Shown: positions 18,615-26,487 of the stretch, in pieces | Layout: each line of letters begins with the position of its first letter | Numbering within the stretch: position 1 is the first letter of the stretch | Assembly: GCA_963762075.1 (NCBI GenBank) | Contig: CAVXJC010000005.1 | Coordinates: forward strand, 1-64,000 | Direction: 5' to 3' | Source of the DNA: JAOUEA01 sp963762075 | GTDB taxonomy: Bacteria; Actinomycetota; UBA4738; HRBIN12 | DNA: 64,000 nt | Program-made: the position numbers and the translations under genes | The notes under the pieces: generated by a model | The model's database searches: none | What the model saw: only the letters and a program-made list of their open reading frames with translations | Told to the model about the DNA's origin: nothing

Positions 18615-18782
18615 CGGCAAGAGCACGTCGACGGTGTCTGCATCGTCGTGCATTCCGTTCAAGGCATGCGGACGCTAAGGTTCGCGAACGAGGAGATCCG
18701 ATGCCTGGGGATGCCCGGCATAGACTCGCCGGACACGTCGAGGCCGTCGGCACGACGGGTCCTACGGGAGACATCTGCACCG

Positions 18783-19166
18783 ATGACAGCAGCAGCCATC
18801 ATGGTGGTCGTCTTCCTCCTCGCGATCATCGCGTTCCAGCTGGCCCTGGCACTCGGAGCTCCATTTGGTGAGGCGGCCTGGGGCGGCCAGCACCGGGGTG
18901 TGCTCCCGACGCGATTGCGGATCGCGAGTGGTATCGCCGGAACGGTGCTCTACCCACTGATCATCGTGGTGGTTCTGTCGTCGGCCGGCGTGATCGAGGC
19001 GGATCGATTTCCTGTGCAGGGCCCTGCGGCGATGTGGGCGCTCACGGCCTTGTTCGCCATCGGAGCGCTCGCGAACCTCGTGTCGCGGTCGAAGAAGGAA
19101 CGCTACTGGGGTCCCGTGGTCGCGATCATCGCCGTCGGTTGCGCCATCGTGGCCGGCACCAGCTGA
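18783..19166 (+). CDS. Small four-helix integral membrane protein
   Basis: A 127-residue protein with four predicted membrane segments: AAAIMVVVFLLAIIAFQLAL, GTVLYPLIIVVVLSSAG, AMWALTALFAIGALANLV and WGPVVAIIAVGCAIVAG. ATG 18783 is preferred over upstream in-frame ATGs because the hydrophobic segment starts there. The sequence resembles unnamed actinobacterial membrane proteins with no assigned role. It lies after the MMPL gene on the same strand, 168 bp away. Confidence 0.75.
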   Translation: MTAAAIMVVVFLLAIIAFQLALALGAPFGEAAWGGQHRGVLPTRLRIASGIAGTVLYPLIIVVVLSSAGVIEADRFPVQGPAAMWALTALFAIGALANLVSRSKKERYWGPVVAIIAVGCAIVAGTS

Positions 19167-19233
19167 GGCTCGGTTCGTGCGTCGTCGCGGGGACGAACAT
19201 CAGCTCGCTTCGCGACACGATACGGTCGGCTTC

Positions 19234-20238
19234 ATGAAACCGCTCGGAGATGCTGTCGACGCGATCGCCGAACGAACCGCGTTCTCCGGTGTCGTACGCG
19301 TAGACCGCTCGGACAGCACCGAGTTCGTGAAGGCTTACGGTCTCGCGGATCGTGCCCATCAGATCGCCAACACGATCGACACGCGGTTCGCGATCGCGAG
19401 CGGCACGAAGGGTTTCACGGCGCTCACGGTCATGAGCCTCGCCCGCGATGGCTCGCTCGACCTCGGCACCACCGCCCGATCGGTGCTCGGTGACGATCTC
19501 CCGTCGATCGATGACGGGGTAACGGTCGAACACCTGCTTGCGCACCGATCGGGTATCGGTGATTACCTCGACGAAGACAAGATCGGCGACATCTCCGACT
19601 ATCTGATGCCGGTTCCCGCGCAAGAGCTCGCAGTGACCGAACAGTACCTCGCGGTCCTCGATGGATACGAAACCGTCTCCGAGCCGGGCGAGCGGTTCGC
19701 ATACAACAACGGCGGCTACGTCGTGCTCGCGTTGATCGCCGAGCGCACGAGTGGAGTCCCGTTCCACGAACTCGTGCATCAACGCGTATCGGAACCGGCC
19801 GGCATGACCGACACCGAGTTCCTACGCTCTGACGAGCTCCCGGGCCGCGCAGCGATCGGGTATCTCACCGTCGACGGACCACGAACGAACGTCTTCCACG
19901 TGCCCGTTCGCGGCACCGGTGACGGCGGCGCCTACTCGACCGTGGCCGACATGGATCTCTTCTGGAAGGCGTTGTTCGCCGGGCAGATCCTGTCGACGGA
20001 TCTCGTGGCCGAGATGGTGCGGCCTCGCAGCCAGGAGCCCGACGGCTCGAAACGGTACGGCCTCGGTTTCTGGCTCCACAAGACGACCGATCTCGTGTGG
20101 CTGGAGGGCTACGATGCCGGCGTGTCGTTCTGCAGCACGCACGATCCCACGACGACGATCACTCACACGGTCATGTCGAACTCGTCCGAGGGAGCGTGGC
20201 CGATCCTGCAGCTTCTCGACGAACGGCTGGGCACCTGA
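19234..20238 (+). CDS. Serine hydrolase (beta-lactamase / D-alanyl carboxypeptidase-like), cytoplasmic
   Basis: A 334-residue protein without signal peptide. The nucleophile motif SGTK is in RFAIASGTKGFTALTVMSL; EHLLAHRSGIGDYL, FAYNNGGYVVLALIAE (Y-x-N motif) and GDGGAYSTVADMDLFW follow in the usual order. The absence of a signal suggests an intracellular esterase or amidase rather than a cell-wall enzyme. TACGGT (19221-19226) ends 7 nt before the ATG, so it may be leaderless. Confidence 0.88.
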   Translation: MKPLGDAVDAIAERTAFSGVVRVDRSDSTEFVKAYGLADRAHQIANTIDTRFAIASGTKGFTALTVMSLARDGSLDLGTTARSVLGDDLPSIDDGVTVEHLLAHRSGIGDYLDEDKIGDISDYLMPVPAQELAVTEQYLAVLDGYETVSEPGERFAYNNGGYVVLALIAERTSGVPFHELVHQRVSEPAGMTDTEFLRSDELPGRAAIGYLTVDGPRTNVFHVPVRGTGDGGAYSTVADMDLFWKALFAGQILSTDLVAEMVRPRSQEPDGSKRYGLGFWLHKTTDLVWLEGYDAGVSFCSTHDPTTTITHTVMSNSSEGAWPILQLLDERLGT

Positions 20239-20270
20239 CCAGGCAGGTTCCTACCTCGCCACGGGCGGTT

Positions 20271-20810
20271 GTGCTCGTCGAAGGTGTCAGTGACCAGCAC
20301 GCGCTCGAAGCGCTCGCTCGGCGCCGCGGTCGAGATCTCGAGGCGGAAGGCGTCTCGATCGTGTCGATCGGCGGCTCGAAGAACGCCGGCCGCTTCCTTG
20401 AACGATTCGGTCCTCGGGGATCGAACGTCACGTTGGCCGGGCTCTGCGACGCCCCGGAGGAGGGCGACTTCCGGCGAGGTCTCGAACGGGCCGGTCTCGG
20501 TTCGGACCTCACCCGCACAGACATGGAGGCCCTCGGCTTCTACGTGTGCGATGCCGACCTGGAGGACGAGCTGATCCGTTCCCTCGGGGCGCAGGCCGTG
20601 GAGATCGTGATACAGACGCAGCGGGAACTCTCCTCGTTCCGCATCTTCCAGCGGCAGCCCGCGCAGCGGGGGCGACCGATCGAGCACCAGCTCAGGCGTT
20701 TCATGGGCACACGGAGCGGTCGGAAGGCACGGTACGCCGCGCTGCTCGTTGGGGCTCTTGAGCTCGACCGGATGCCTCGCCCTCTGGACGGCGTCCTCGC
20801 TCACGTCTGA
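20271..20810 (+). CDS. TOPRIM domain protein (OLD-nuclease-like, stand-alone)
   Basis: About 179 residues. AVVLVEGVSDQHALEALARR is the TOPRIM glutamate motif (VEG) of topoisomerase-primase/OLD nucleases; VCDADLEDELIR carries the acidic DxD. The C-terminal half (FRIFQRQPAQRG, RFMGTRSGRKARYAALLV) is conserved in actinobacterial stand-alone versions. No ABC-ATPase domain is attached, unlike full OLD proteins. The start is uncertain: GTG 20271 sits directly at VLVEG, and the open frame continues upstream through the end of the serine hydrolase. Likely metal-dependent nuclease or phosphotransferase; role unknown. Confidence 0.75.
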   Translation: MLVEGVSDQHALEALARRRGRDLEAEGVSIVSIGGSKNAGRFLERFGPRGSNVTLAGLCDAPEEGDFRRGLERAGLGSDLTRTDMEALGFYVCDADLEDELIRSLGAQAVEIVIQTQRELSSFRIFQRQPAQRGRPIEHQLRRFMGTRSGRKARYAALLVGALELDRMPRPLDGVLAHV

Positions 20811-20874
20811 GACCGATGAGTTTCGGCGACGACTATCGTCTGGTAGATAGGGACGACGAGCGAAGGGAGAGGTC

Positions 20875-21237
20875 ATGAACCTGAACAGCATCCTGATCGG
20901 GTCGGAGGACCCGCAACGTTTGGCGGACTACTACACCAAGCTCTTCGGCGAGCCCGGTTGGAACGAGGACGGCTACATCGGCTGGCAGATCGGTTCGGGC
21001 GGATTCACGGTCGGCCCGCACGACCAGGTGCGAGGCAAGAACCCCCAGCCGGGCAGATTGATCTGGAACATCGAGACGCCCGACGTGAAGGGCGAGTTCG
21101 ATCGCCTCGTCGCTGCCGGCGCCACGGTGATCCAGGAGCCGTACGACCCCGGCGCGCCGGACGGGCGTGACTTCTCGATCTGCACGTTCGCCGACCCCGA
21201 CGACAACTATTTCCAGCTCATGAGCCCGATGAGCTGA
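20875..21237 (+). CDS. VOC family protein
   Basis: A 120-residue glyoxalase-fold protein with a GAAGGGAGAGG ribosome site. The first module is LNSILIGSEDPQRLADYYTKLF and the second is LIWNIETPDVKGEFDRLVAAGATVIQEPY, ending FADPDDNYFQLMSPMS, where the FQLM strand usually carries the last ligand. It stands alone between the TOPRIM gene and a convergent glycosylase-like gene. Substrate unknown. Confidence 0.87.
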   Translation: MNLNSILIGSEDPQRLADYYTKLFGEPGWNEDGYIGWQIGSGGFTVGPHDQVRGKNPQPGRLIWNIETPDVKGEFDRLVAAGATVIQEPYDPGAPDGRDFSICTFADPDDNYFQLMSPMS

Positions 21238-21244
21238 GGGCTGC

Positions 21245-21748
21245 TCACCGCGAGCGTGGCGTCGACCGACGAGGCTTCCGCCCCGGACCCTGGCCGGGCA
21301 CTCCGTAGGTAGCCGTCCACTCTTCCCATGACGGGACCTGTTCCTTCACGACGTAGAGGAAGTAGTACGCGCCCGTGTTGCCCAGGAACTTGAATCGGCG
21401 CACGAGGTCGGATTGCAGTGCGTCATACGTCGGGAACGATCGCAGGTACTTCTTGAACGAGCCATGCTGCTGGGCGAGCTCGAGCATCGTGGCGGCGTTC
21501 TGCGACGTGGCTTCGATCTTGCGCCGGTTGCGGATCACGCGGGCGTCCCGAGCGAGTTCGTCGATCTCGTCAGGCGTGAGGTCCGCGACGTGCTCGGGTT
21601 CGAAGTCCGCGAACGCCTCACGGGTGCCCGGCCATTTCGCCTCGACGACCTTCCAGCTGATCCCCGACTGGAACACCGCCTTCGTCAGCACATCGAGGTA
21701 GCCGGAGAGGGTCTTCGTCGTGATCTGCTGCGGCGCTTCCACCGGCAT
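21245..21748 (-). CDS. DNA-3-methyladenine glycosylase I-like (HhH) protein
   Basis: A 167-residue helical protein from ATG 21748. The segments GYLDVLTKAVFQSGISWKVVEAKWPGTREAF, VIRNRRKIEATSQNAATMLEL and LVRRFKFLGNTGAYYFLYVV correspond to the helix-hairpin-helix base excision glycosylase fold of the Tag family (FQ.G.SW, RN..KI.A, FKF.G...). The zinc snap of canonical Tag (Cys/His pairs) is not evident, so substrate and activity are uncertain. It ends 7 bp from the convergent VOC gene. Confidence 0.82.
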   Translation of the reverse strand: MPVEAPQQITTKTLSGYLDVLTKAVFQSGISWKVVEAKWPGTREAFADFEPEHVADLTPDEIDELARDARVIRNRRKIEATSQNAATMLELAQQHGSFKKYLRSFPTYDALQSDLVRRFKFLGNTGAYYFLYVVKEQVPSWEEWTATYGVPGQGPGRKPRRSTPRSR

Positions 21749-21887
21749 GTCTCGGCTCCTCGCGTGTGGTCTCGACCATACGACGAACGAGACCGTCTGT
21801 TTCGCGACAGGGCTCAAGCACCCTCGGGAAGACAGCGCAGATGGTGGCGAGCATGGACCATGACAGCGGCGGGTAACGTCGGTGACG

Positions 21888-22325
21888 ATGGAGCCAACCG
21901 GTCGAGAGCTCGAATGGTTGCGGGAACATCGCTCCGCGGCCATGATCACGATCGGTGACGACGGCTTCCCGAAGGTCGCGAGGGTCGGCGTGGCGCTCGT
22001 GGGGAACGAGCTCTGGAGCAGCGGCACCCAGGACCGCGTGCGGACCACGCGGCTACGGCGTGATCCCCGGTGCACGCTCTTCGTCTTCGACCCCCGATTC
22101 GAGTGGATGGGACTGGAAACAACGGTCACGATCCTCGACGGACCCGACGCGCCGGCTCTGAACCTCGAGCTCTTCCGCGTGATGCAGGGCAAACCCACAG
22201 GCCCGTTGCGCTGGTTCGGGGGCGAGCTCGACGAAGATGCATTCCTGCAAGCGATGGCCGACGAACAGCGCCTCATCTACCGTTTCGACGTGCTCCGCAG
22301 CTACGGCCTCTCCGACGCGCCATAG
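21888..22325 (+). CDS. Pyridoxamine 5'-phosphate oxidase-like flavin-binding protein
   Basis: A 145-residue split-barrel protein. The motif AAMITIGDDGFPKVARVGVALVG and the following ELWSSGTQDRVRTTRLRRDPRCTLFVFD are the hallmark of FMN- or F420-binding PPOX-fold proteins in actinobacteria. ATG 21888 lies 8 nt after a TAACGT box; an in-frame GTG at 21882 is an alternative start. Probable F420/FMN-dependent reductase of unknown substrate. Confidence 0.87.
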   Translation: MEPTGRELEWLREHRSAAMITIGDDGFPKVARVGVALVGNELWSSGTQDRVRTTRLRRDPRCTLFVFDPRFEWMGLETTVTILDGPDAPALNLELFRVMQGKPTGPLRWFGGELDEDAFLQAMADEQRLIYRFDVLRSYGLSDAP

Positions 22326-22399
22326 CGCTTTCCATGTATTCCTCACGGCGAGACGTGCCGAGCCACAGGGGCATGTGTTGACATCATCTCGACCGTGTT

Positions 22400-22435
22400 C
22401 TATAACTTACTTGTTCTAGAAGAAAGAGGTTATAG
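22400..22435. promoter_or_regulatory. Dyad operator overlapping the ArsR start codon
   Basis: CTATAAC (22400-22406) and GTTATAG (22429-22435) form a perfect inverted repeat centred on TTCTAGAA (22414-22421), so three elements share one symmetry axis in an AT-rich island. The right arm ends one base before the ATG of the ArsR gene, so bound repressor would block both transcription and translation initiation. Inferred autoregulatory site of the ArsR protein. Confidence 0.65.
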
Positions 22436-22828
22436 ATGGTGGTCGCAGAGATCAAGCTCGATGCGGTGTTCGGAGCCCTTGCCGATCCCACGCGCCGCGC
22501 GATCCTGACACGCCTCGCCGAGGGAGAAGCGACCGTGGCTCAGCTCACGGCCCCCTTCTCTGTGTCCCAGCCGGCCATCTCCCGGCACCTCAAGGTGCTC
22601 GAGCAGGCGGGACTGATCTCACGGACGCGCAGGGCCACCGCCCGCCTGAGCCACCTCGAGGCGGAGCCATTGAAGGAGGCGACCGTGTGGCTCGCCGGAT
22701 ATCGGAACTTCTGGGAAGAAAGCTACGAGCGACTCGACGAGCTGCTCGTCGCGCTGCAACAGGAAGTGACAGACCGATCGCTGATCCCCGACCCTGGGAG
22801 CGATCCGACAGGAAGGAGCACGTCATGA
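22436..22828 (+). CDS. ArsR-family winged-helix regulator (SRPBCC-linked type)
   Basis: A 130-residue protein. VFGALADPTRRAILTRLAEG starts the winged helix, with VAQLTAPFSVSQPAISRHLKVLEQAGLISRTR as the recognition helix and wing. No metal-binding Cys box (CxC) is present, matching the metal-independent subfamily that is co-transcribed with AHSA1/SRPBCC genes. Its stop overlaps the ATG of the SRPBCC gene (ATGA), so the two are translationally coupled. Probably represses its own operon through the dyad at 22400-22435. Confidence 0.93.
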   Translation: MVVAEIKLDAVFGALADPTRRAILTRLAEGEATVAQLTAPFSVSQPAISRHLKVLEQAGLISRTRRATARLSHLEAEPLKEATVWLAGYRNFWEESYERLDELLVALQQEVTDRSLIPDPGSDPTGRSTS

Positions 22829-23307
22829 CCGAGATGAAGGTCACCGCGGAGCCCGGCGTTCCGCAGATCCTGACCGAGCGGGAGTTCGACGCTCCGCGCG
22901 AGCTCCTCTACCGCGCCTTCACCGAGCCGGACCTGCTGACCCAATGGCTCGGACCGCGTCAATACACGATGAAGGTCGACCGATTCGACGTGCGTGATGG
23001 GGGCACCTATCGCTACGTGCATGTCGGCGACGACGGCACCGAGCACGGCTTCCACGGTGTCTTCCACGGGGAACCGTCGCTGGACGGCATCGTGCAGACC
23101 TTCGAGTACGAGGGTGTTCCGGGACACGTCTCGATGGACACCCTCATCTTCGAGGAGCGCGACGGCAAGACCGTGGTCCGCACGAACTCGGTCTTCCAGT
23201 CGATCGAGGACCGCGACGGCATGTACCAGTCGGGCATGGCCGACGGCATGAACGAGGGGTACGACCGGCTCGAGGAGCTGCTGGCGAAGCAGATCGCGAA
23301 CTCCTGA
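22825..23307 (+). CDS. SRPBCC (AHSA1) domain protein
   Basis: A 160-residue START/Bet v1-like protein. TEREFDAPRELLYRAFTEPDLLTQWLGP is the AHSA1-type entry, followed by WDVRDGGTYRY-like strands and the long C-terminal helix GMADGMNEGYDRLEELLAKQ. These proteins form a hydrophobic cavity for a lipid or polyketide-like ligand. Second gene of the ArsR-SRPBCC-VOC-VOC operon; ligand unknown. Confidence 0.9.
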   Translation: MTEMKVTAEPGVPQILTEREFDAPRELLYRAFTEPDLLTQWLGPRQYTMKVDRFDVRDGGTYRYVHVGDDGTEHGFHGVFHGEPSLDGIVQTFEYEGVPGHVSMDTLIFEERDGKTVVRTNSVFQSIEDRDGMYQSGMADGMNEGYDRLEELLAKQIANS

Positions 23308-23350
23308 CCTCATCGATCCAAGCACCGACGAGCACGAGGAGGGCACACCG

Positions 23351-23824
23351 ATGCAGAAGATCAGTCCGTTCCTGTGGTTCGACAACCAGGCAGAGGAAGC
23401 CGCGGGCTTCTACGTTTCACTGTTCGATGACGCCGAGGTCACGAACGTCGCACGCTACCCCGAGGGAATACCCGATCTCGCCGGCCAGGTGATGACGGTC
23501 AGCTTCACGCTCGAGGGGCAGGAGTACACCGCGTTGAACGGCGGGCCCGAGTTCACGTTCACCGAGGCGGTTTCGTTCTTCGTGCGCTGCAAGGACCAGG
23601 ATGAGGTCGACCGCTTCTGGGCGCAGCTCACCGACGGCGGCGAGCCGGGCCAGTGCGGCTGGCTCAAGGATCGGTACGGGCTGAGCTGGCAGATCGTTCC
23701 CGATAGGCTGGGCGAGCTGCTGGGTGACCCTGACCCGGCACGTTCGCAGGCGGCGATGCAGGCGATGCTGCAGATGAGCAAGATCGAGATCAAGATGCTG
23801 GAAGACGCGGCTGACGCCGCTTGA
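23351..23824 (+). CDS. VOC family protein, PhnB / 3-demethylubiquinone methyltransferase-like
   Basis: A 157-residue protein beginning QKISPFLWFDNQAEEAAGFYVSLF, typical of the PhnB-like (glyoxalase_6) group named after, but not catalysing, ubiquinone methylation. Further markers are EYTALNGGPEFTFTEAVSFFVRCKDQDEVDRFW and CGWLKDRYGLSWQIVPDRLGELL. Third gene of the ArsR operon, 43 bp after the SRPBCC gene with an AGGAGGG site upstream. Confidence 0.92.
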   Translation: MQKISPFLWFDNQAEEAAGFYVSLFDDAEVTNVARYPEGIPDLAGQVMTVSFTLEGQEYTALNGGPEFTFTEAVSFFVRCKDQDEVDRFWAQLTDGGEPGQCGWLKDRYGLSWQIVPDRLGELLGDPDPARSQAAMQAMLQMSKIEIKMLEDAADAA

Positions 23825-23847
23825 CCGTCGAGAGAGGGCGCCGACCG

Positions 23848-24258
23848 ATGGACCTGAAGCTGGAGCTGCTCCCCGTGCCCGTCACCGACGTGGATCGCGC
23901 GAAGGCGTTCTACGCCGACCAGCTCGGGTTCGTGGTCGACGTCGATGACTCGCCGATGGAAGACATCCGGGTCGTGCAGTTGACGCCGCCGGGTTCGGCC
24001 TGCTCGATCATGGTCGGCACGGGCATCACGAGGTCCGAGCCCGGCTCGCTACAAGGACCGCAACTCGTCGTGGAGGACATCGAGGCGGCACGGGAGGAGC
24101 TCGCGGGTCGTGGCGTCGACCTCGGCCCCGTGCAGCACTTCGAGGAGAGCGGTTTGGTCGATGGCAAGGGTGGGCCGTGGAACTCCTTCGTCTTCTTCAA
24201 CGACCCCGACGGCAACGGCTGGGTCTTGCAGGAGCGCCCGAGGGTCGAGGAAGGGTAG
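23848..24258 (+). CDS. VOC family protein (glyoxalase-like)
   Basis: A 136-residue protein from ATG 23848 (GAGAGGG upstream; an in-frame TTG at 23821 would overlap the previous stop). KLELLPVPVTDVDRAKAFYADQLGFVVD opens the first module and GPQLVVEDIEAAREELAGRGVDLG the second, ending FNDPDGNGWVLQE with a probable metal-ligand Glu. Last gene of the four-gene operon; convergent with the mirror-image cluster to its right. Confidence 0.9.
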   Translation: MDLKLELLPVPVTDVDRAKAFYADQLGFVVDVDDSPMEDIRVVQLTPPGSACSIMVGTGITRSEPGSLQGPQLVVEDIEAAREELAGRGVDLGPVQHFEESGLVDGKGGPWNSFVFFNDPDGNGWVLQERPRVEEG

Positions 24259-24284
24259 AACTCTCTTTCGCCCGCGGGGGGTGC

Positions 24285-25061
24285 TCAATCCTCGAAGAAC
24301 TCCATGAGGACGGGAGCCATGACGTCCGGGGAGACGTCGTGGGTCTGACCTTCGAGCATGCGGACCTGGCCATCGGCCAGGGTCCCGGCGAGCGCGCGTG
24401 CCGTCTCGATCATCCATGGGAAGCTCGCCGTTCCCGCCATCACCATCGCAGGAGCCTTCACTGAGGCCGCCCGTTCCGTCGGCAAGGAATAGTCACCCAT
24501 GATGGTCGCGTCGTACGCGAGCGTGTGGGCCAGGGCCTCCTGCTGCGGCCAGAAGGGCGCGCTCCGGGCCTGTGCCACGAACTCGTCGGGGAGACCGACC
24601 ACCTTCGACATGAAGTACTCGACAGCGTCGCCTCGGCGGCCGGACTCGACCAACTCGGTGTAGGTCTTCGCCGTATCTGCCGGCGGCCGGGGACCGCCCT
24701 CGGGCACGTACGGCGGCTCCCAGAGCGCCAGCTTCGTCACGTCGAGCCCGCTCGCCGCGGCCTCGAGCGCGAGGGCAGCACCCGACGATGTGCCGTAGAG
24801 ACACGCAGCCCCTGCCGCCGCGCCGATGACGGCGCCGATGTCTTCGACCTCACGATCCACGGCATACGGCTGCGTGTCGCCGCTGTCGCCCCTGCCTCGA
24901 CGGTCGTAGTTGAAGACCGTGAACGTGTCGGCGAGGAGCGCTGCGAGAGGTGCGTTCGACATGCGGTCGACGGAACCGCCGCACACGAGCACGACCGGAG
25001 GGCCGTCCCCGAGCCGGTCGAACCCGATCTCCGTTCCGTCGTGCGACTTGACGGTTTCCAT
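24285..25061 (-). CDS. Alpha/beta hydrolase
   Basis: A 258-residue protein. VLVCGGSVDR replaces the usual HGG oxyanion loop, GTSSG is the nucleophile elbow (Ser about 92), and GQTHDVSPD carries the catalytic His. YDRRGRGDSGD is the conserved beta4 loop. Similar proteins are common beside ArsR/SRPBCC genes. Here it is the last gene of the minus-strand cluster ArsR-SRPBCC-SRPBCC-hydrolase, 14 bp after the preceding SRPBCC gene. Confidence 0.9.
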   Translation of the reverse strand: METVKSHDGTEIGFDRLGDGPPVVLVCGGSVDRMSNAPLAALLADTFTVFNYDRRGRGDSGDTQPYAVDREVEDIGAVIGAAAGAACLYGTSSGAALALEAAASGLDVTKLALWEPPYVPEGGPRPPADTAKTYTELVESGRRGDAVEYFMSKVVGLPDEFVAQARSAPFWPQQEALAHTLAYDATIMGDYSLPTERAASVKAPAMVMAGTASFPWMIETARALAGTLADGQVRMLEGQTHDVSPDVMAPVLMEFFED

Positions 25062-25075
25062 GGTGAGAACCCCTT

Positions 25076-25597
25076 TCAGGAGTCGCTGTCGTGGCGCGCC
25101 TTGAGCTCGTCGGAGACGTGCTCGGCCAGGCGCTCGAAGAAGATCAGCGAGCCGCGCATCGCGCGGGAGTACTCGTCGGCCGGAAGGTTTCCCCCGCGTT
25201 GCGTGAACGTCATCTCGGTCCTGCCATCGCCAAGATCACGGAGCTCTGCGGTCAAGACCTCGACGTTCCCGCTGGCCGGATCCTCCGGGTCGACCAGCGT
25301 CATGACCACGCGCTCGGGTTCCACGACCTCGCGGAACTCGCCGGCGAACGGGATCTCGATGCGATCGGGGCCGTGGAGCATCACGGCGCTCCAGGCGCCG
25401 CCCGGTCGAGCGTCCATCGAGATCCTCTCGAGCGGGATCGACGAACCATGCTCGCCGAACCAAGCGGCGAACCTCTCGGGCTCGGTCCACGCCTTGAACA
25501 CGAGCTCGCGCGGCGCGTCGAAGACGCGGACGATCACGATCCCTTCGGCGTCGGATGCGGCCGAGACCACACCCTCGGGTTGTTGCGCGTCAGCCAC
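25076..25597 (-). CDS. SRPBCC (AHSA1) domain protein
   Basis: A 173-residue protein from a GTG at 25597 that overlaps the end of the upstream SRPBCC gene by 8 nt. VIVRVFDAPRELVFKAWTEPERFAAWFGEHG is the AHSA1 entry, MDARPGGAWSAVMLHGPDR the following strands, and SRAMRGSLIFFERLAEHVSDELKARH the C-terminal helix. Its ending (ELKARHDSDS) resembles that of the upstream paralogue (ELKARHDTDA), which indicates a tandem duplication. Confidence 0.9.
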   Translation of the reverse strand: MADAQQPEGVVSAASDAEGIVIVRVFDAPRELVFKAWTEPERFAAWFGEHGSSIPLERISMDARPGGAWSAVMLHGPDRIEIPFAGEFREVVEPERVVMTLVDPEDPASGNVEVLTAELRDLGDGRTEMTFTQRGGNLPADEYSRAMRGSLIFFERLAEHVSDELKARHDSDS

Positions 25598-26093
25598 GGT
25601 TGGCCCCCTTCTCTGCATCGGTGTCGTGCCTGGCTTTGAGCTCCTTGGAGACGACCGTCTTGAGCGTGTCGAGGTAGTCCGGCCATCCGCCGCCGCTCCT
25701 ACCGAGGAAGTCGTCTTTGTCCTCTTCGCGCTGGAAGCCTGTCTGCACCATCGTGAGCAGCGTCTTGCCTCTTACGTCCTCGAAGGTGACGGTCATCTCG
25801 GTCTCGATGGTGCGCCCCCAACCGGCGATGTCCATCGAGTGGTGGAAAACCAGTCGACGTGGTCGTTCGACCACGGAGTAGACACGTGTCTCCGTGTCGG
25901 GGTCTTGTCCCTCGGGACCCATGACGTAGACGGATCTGCCGCCGACCTTCACGTCGGTGTGACATCGGTGCACGACCCAGTCGGGTCGGTCTCCGCCGTG
26001 CAGCTCTCGTTGCGTGGCCGGGTCGACGAAGGCGTCGAAGACCGCTTCGGGAGACGCATCGAACGATCGTTCCAATCGCAGTTCGTAGCTCAT
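25590..26093 (-). CDS. SRPBCC (AHSA1) domain protein, paralogue
   Basis: A 167-residue protein starting MSYELRLERSFDASPEAVFDAF. It has the AHSA1 fold signature with DVKVGGRSVYVMGPEG and GKTLLTMVQTGFQREEDKDDFL. ATG 26093 overlaps the ArsR stop (4 nt), so translation is coupled to the regulator. It is the first of two adjacent SRPBCC genes. Confidence 0.9.
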   Translation of the reverse strand: MSYELRLERSFDASPEAVFDAFVDPATQRELHGGDRPDWVVHRCHTDVKVGGRSVYVMGPEGQDPDTETRVYSVVERPRRLVFHHSMDIAGWGRTIETEMTVTFEDVRGKTLLTMVQTGFQREEDKDDFLGRSGGGWPDYLDTLKTVVSKELKARHDTDAEKGANRG

Positions 26094-26422
26094 CTGTCCT
26101 TCTCCCGGTCCTCGAGGATCGCTTCGAGCCGGTCGAACCGGCGATCCCATTCTTGCCGGCGTGCCTCGATCCACGTCGTCACGTCGTCCATGGGCTCGGC
26201 GTCGAGTCGGCACTCGCGTGTGCGTCCCCGCTTCAGGGTTGTCACGAGGTGTGCCTGCTCGAGGATGCGCACGTGCTTCATCATCCCCGGAAGCGAGATG
26301 CCCGCGGGTCGGGCAAGCTCGCTGATCGACGCGGGCCCGCCGGACAGACGCTCAAGGATGTCGCGGCGGGTCGCGTCCGAGAGCGCAAAGAACGTCCGAT
26401 CGAGCGCCTGAGACTGAACCAT
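26090..26422 (-). CDS. ArsR-family winged-helix regulator (SRPBCC-linked type)
   Basis: A 110-residue protein: DRTFFALSDATRRDILERLSGG, then ISELARPAGISLPGMMKHVRILEQAHLVTTLKRGRTRE (recognition helix and wing). It lacks metal-site cysteines. The operon order (regulator, SRPBCC, SRPBCC, hydrolase) mirrors the plus-strand cluster at 22436-24258, and the two operons converge. An inverted repeat covers its start codon. Confidence 0.92.
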   Translation of the reverse strand: MVQSQALDRTFFALSDATRRDILERLSGGPASISELARPAGISLPGMMKHVRILEQAHLVTTLKRGRTRECRLDAEPMDDVTTWIEARRQEWDRRFDRLEAILEDREKDR

Positions 26423-26434
26423 ACGGTTAAGTAT
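26419..26434. promoter_or_regulatory. Inverted repeat at the ArsR start codon
   Basis: CATAC (26419-26423) and GTATG (26430-26434) are inverted around GGTTAA, inside an AT-richer island that includes the ArsR start codon (26420-26422 on the minus strand). The position matches the operator arrangement of the other ArsR gene at 22400-22435, although the arms are short. Inferred autoregulatory site. Confidence 0.4.
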
Positions 26435-26487
26435 GCGAAAGAAGGCCGGCGGACGTCAACCTTCACGTGTGCATCGCGGCGACGCCA

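Noticed and set aside
24525..26411. Very long plus-strand open frame (over 600 codons) over the minus-strand ArsR/SRPBCC/hydrolase cluster
   Set aside because: Its protein is Arg/Ser-rich without motifs, and the opposite strand has well-conserved domains. It is a shadow of third-position GC bias.
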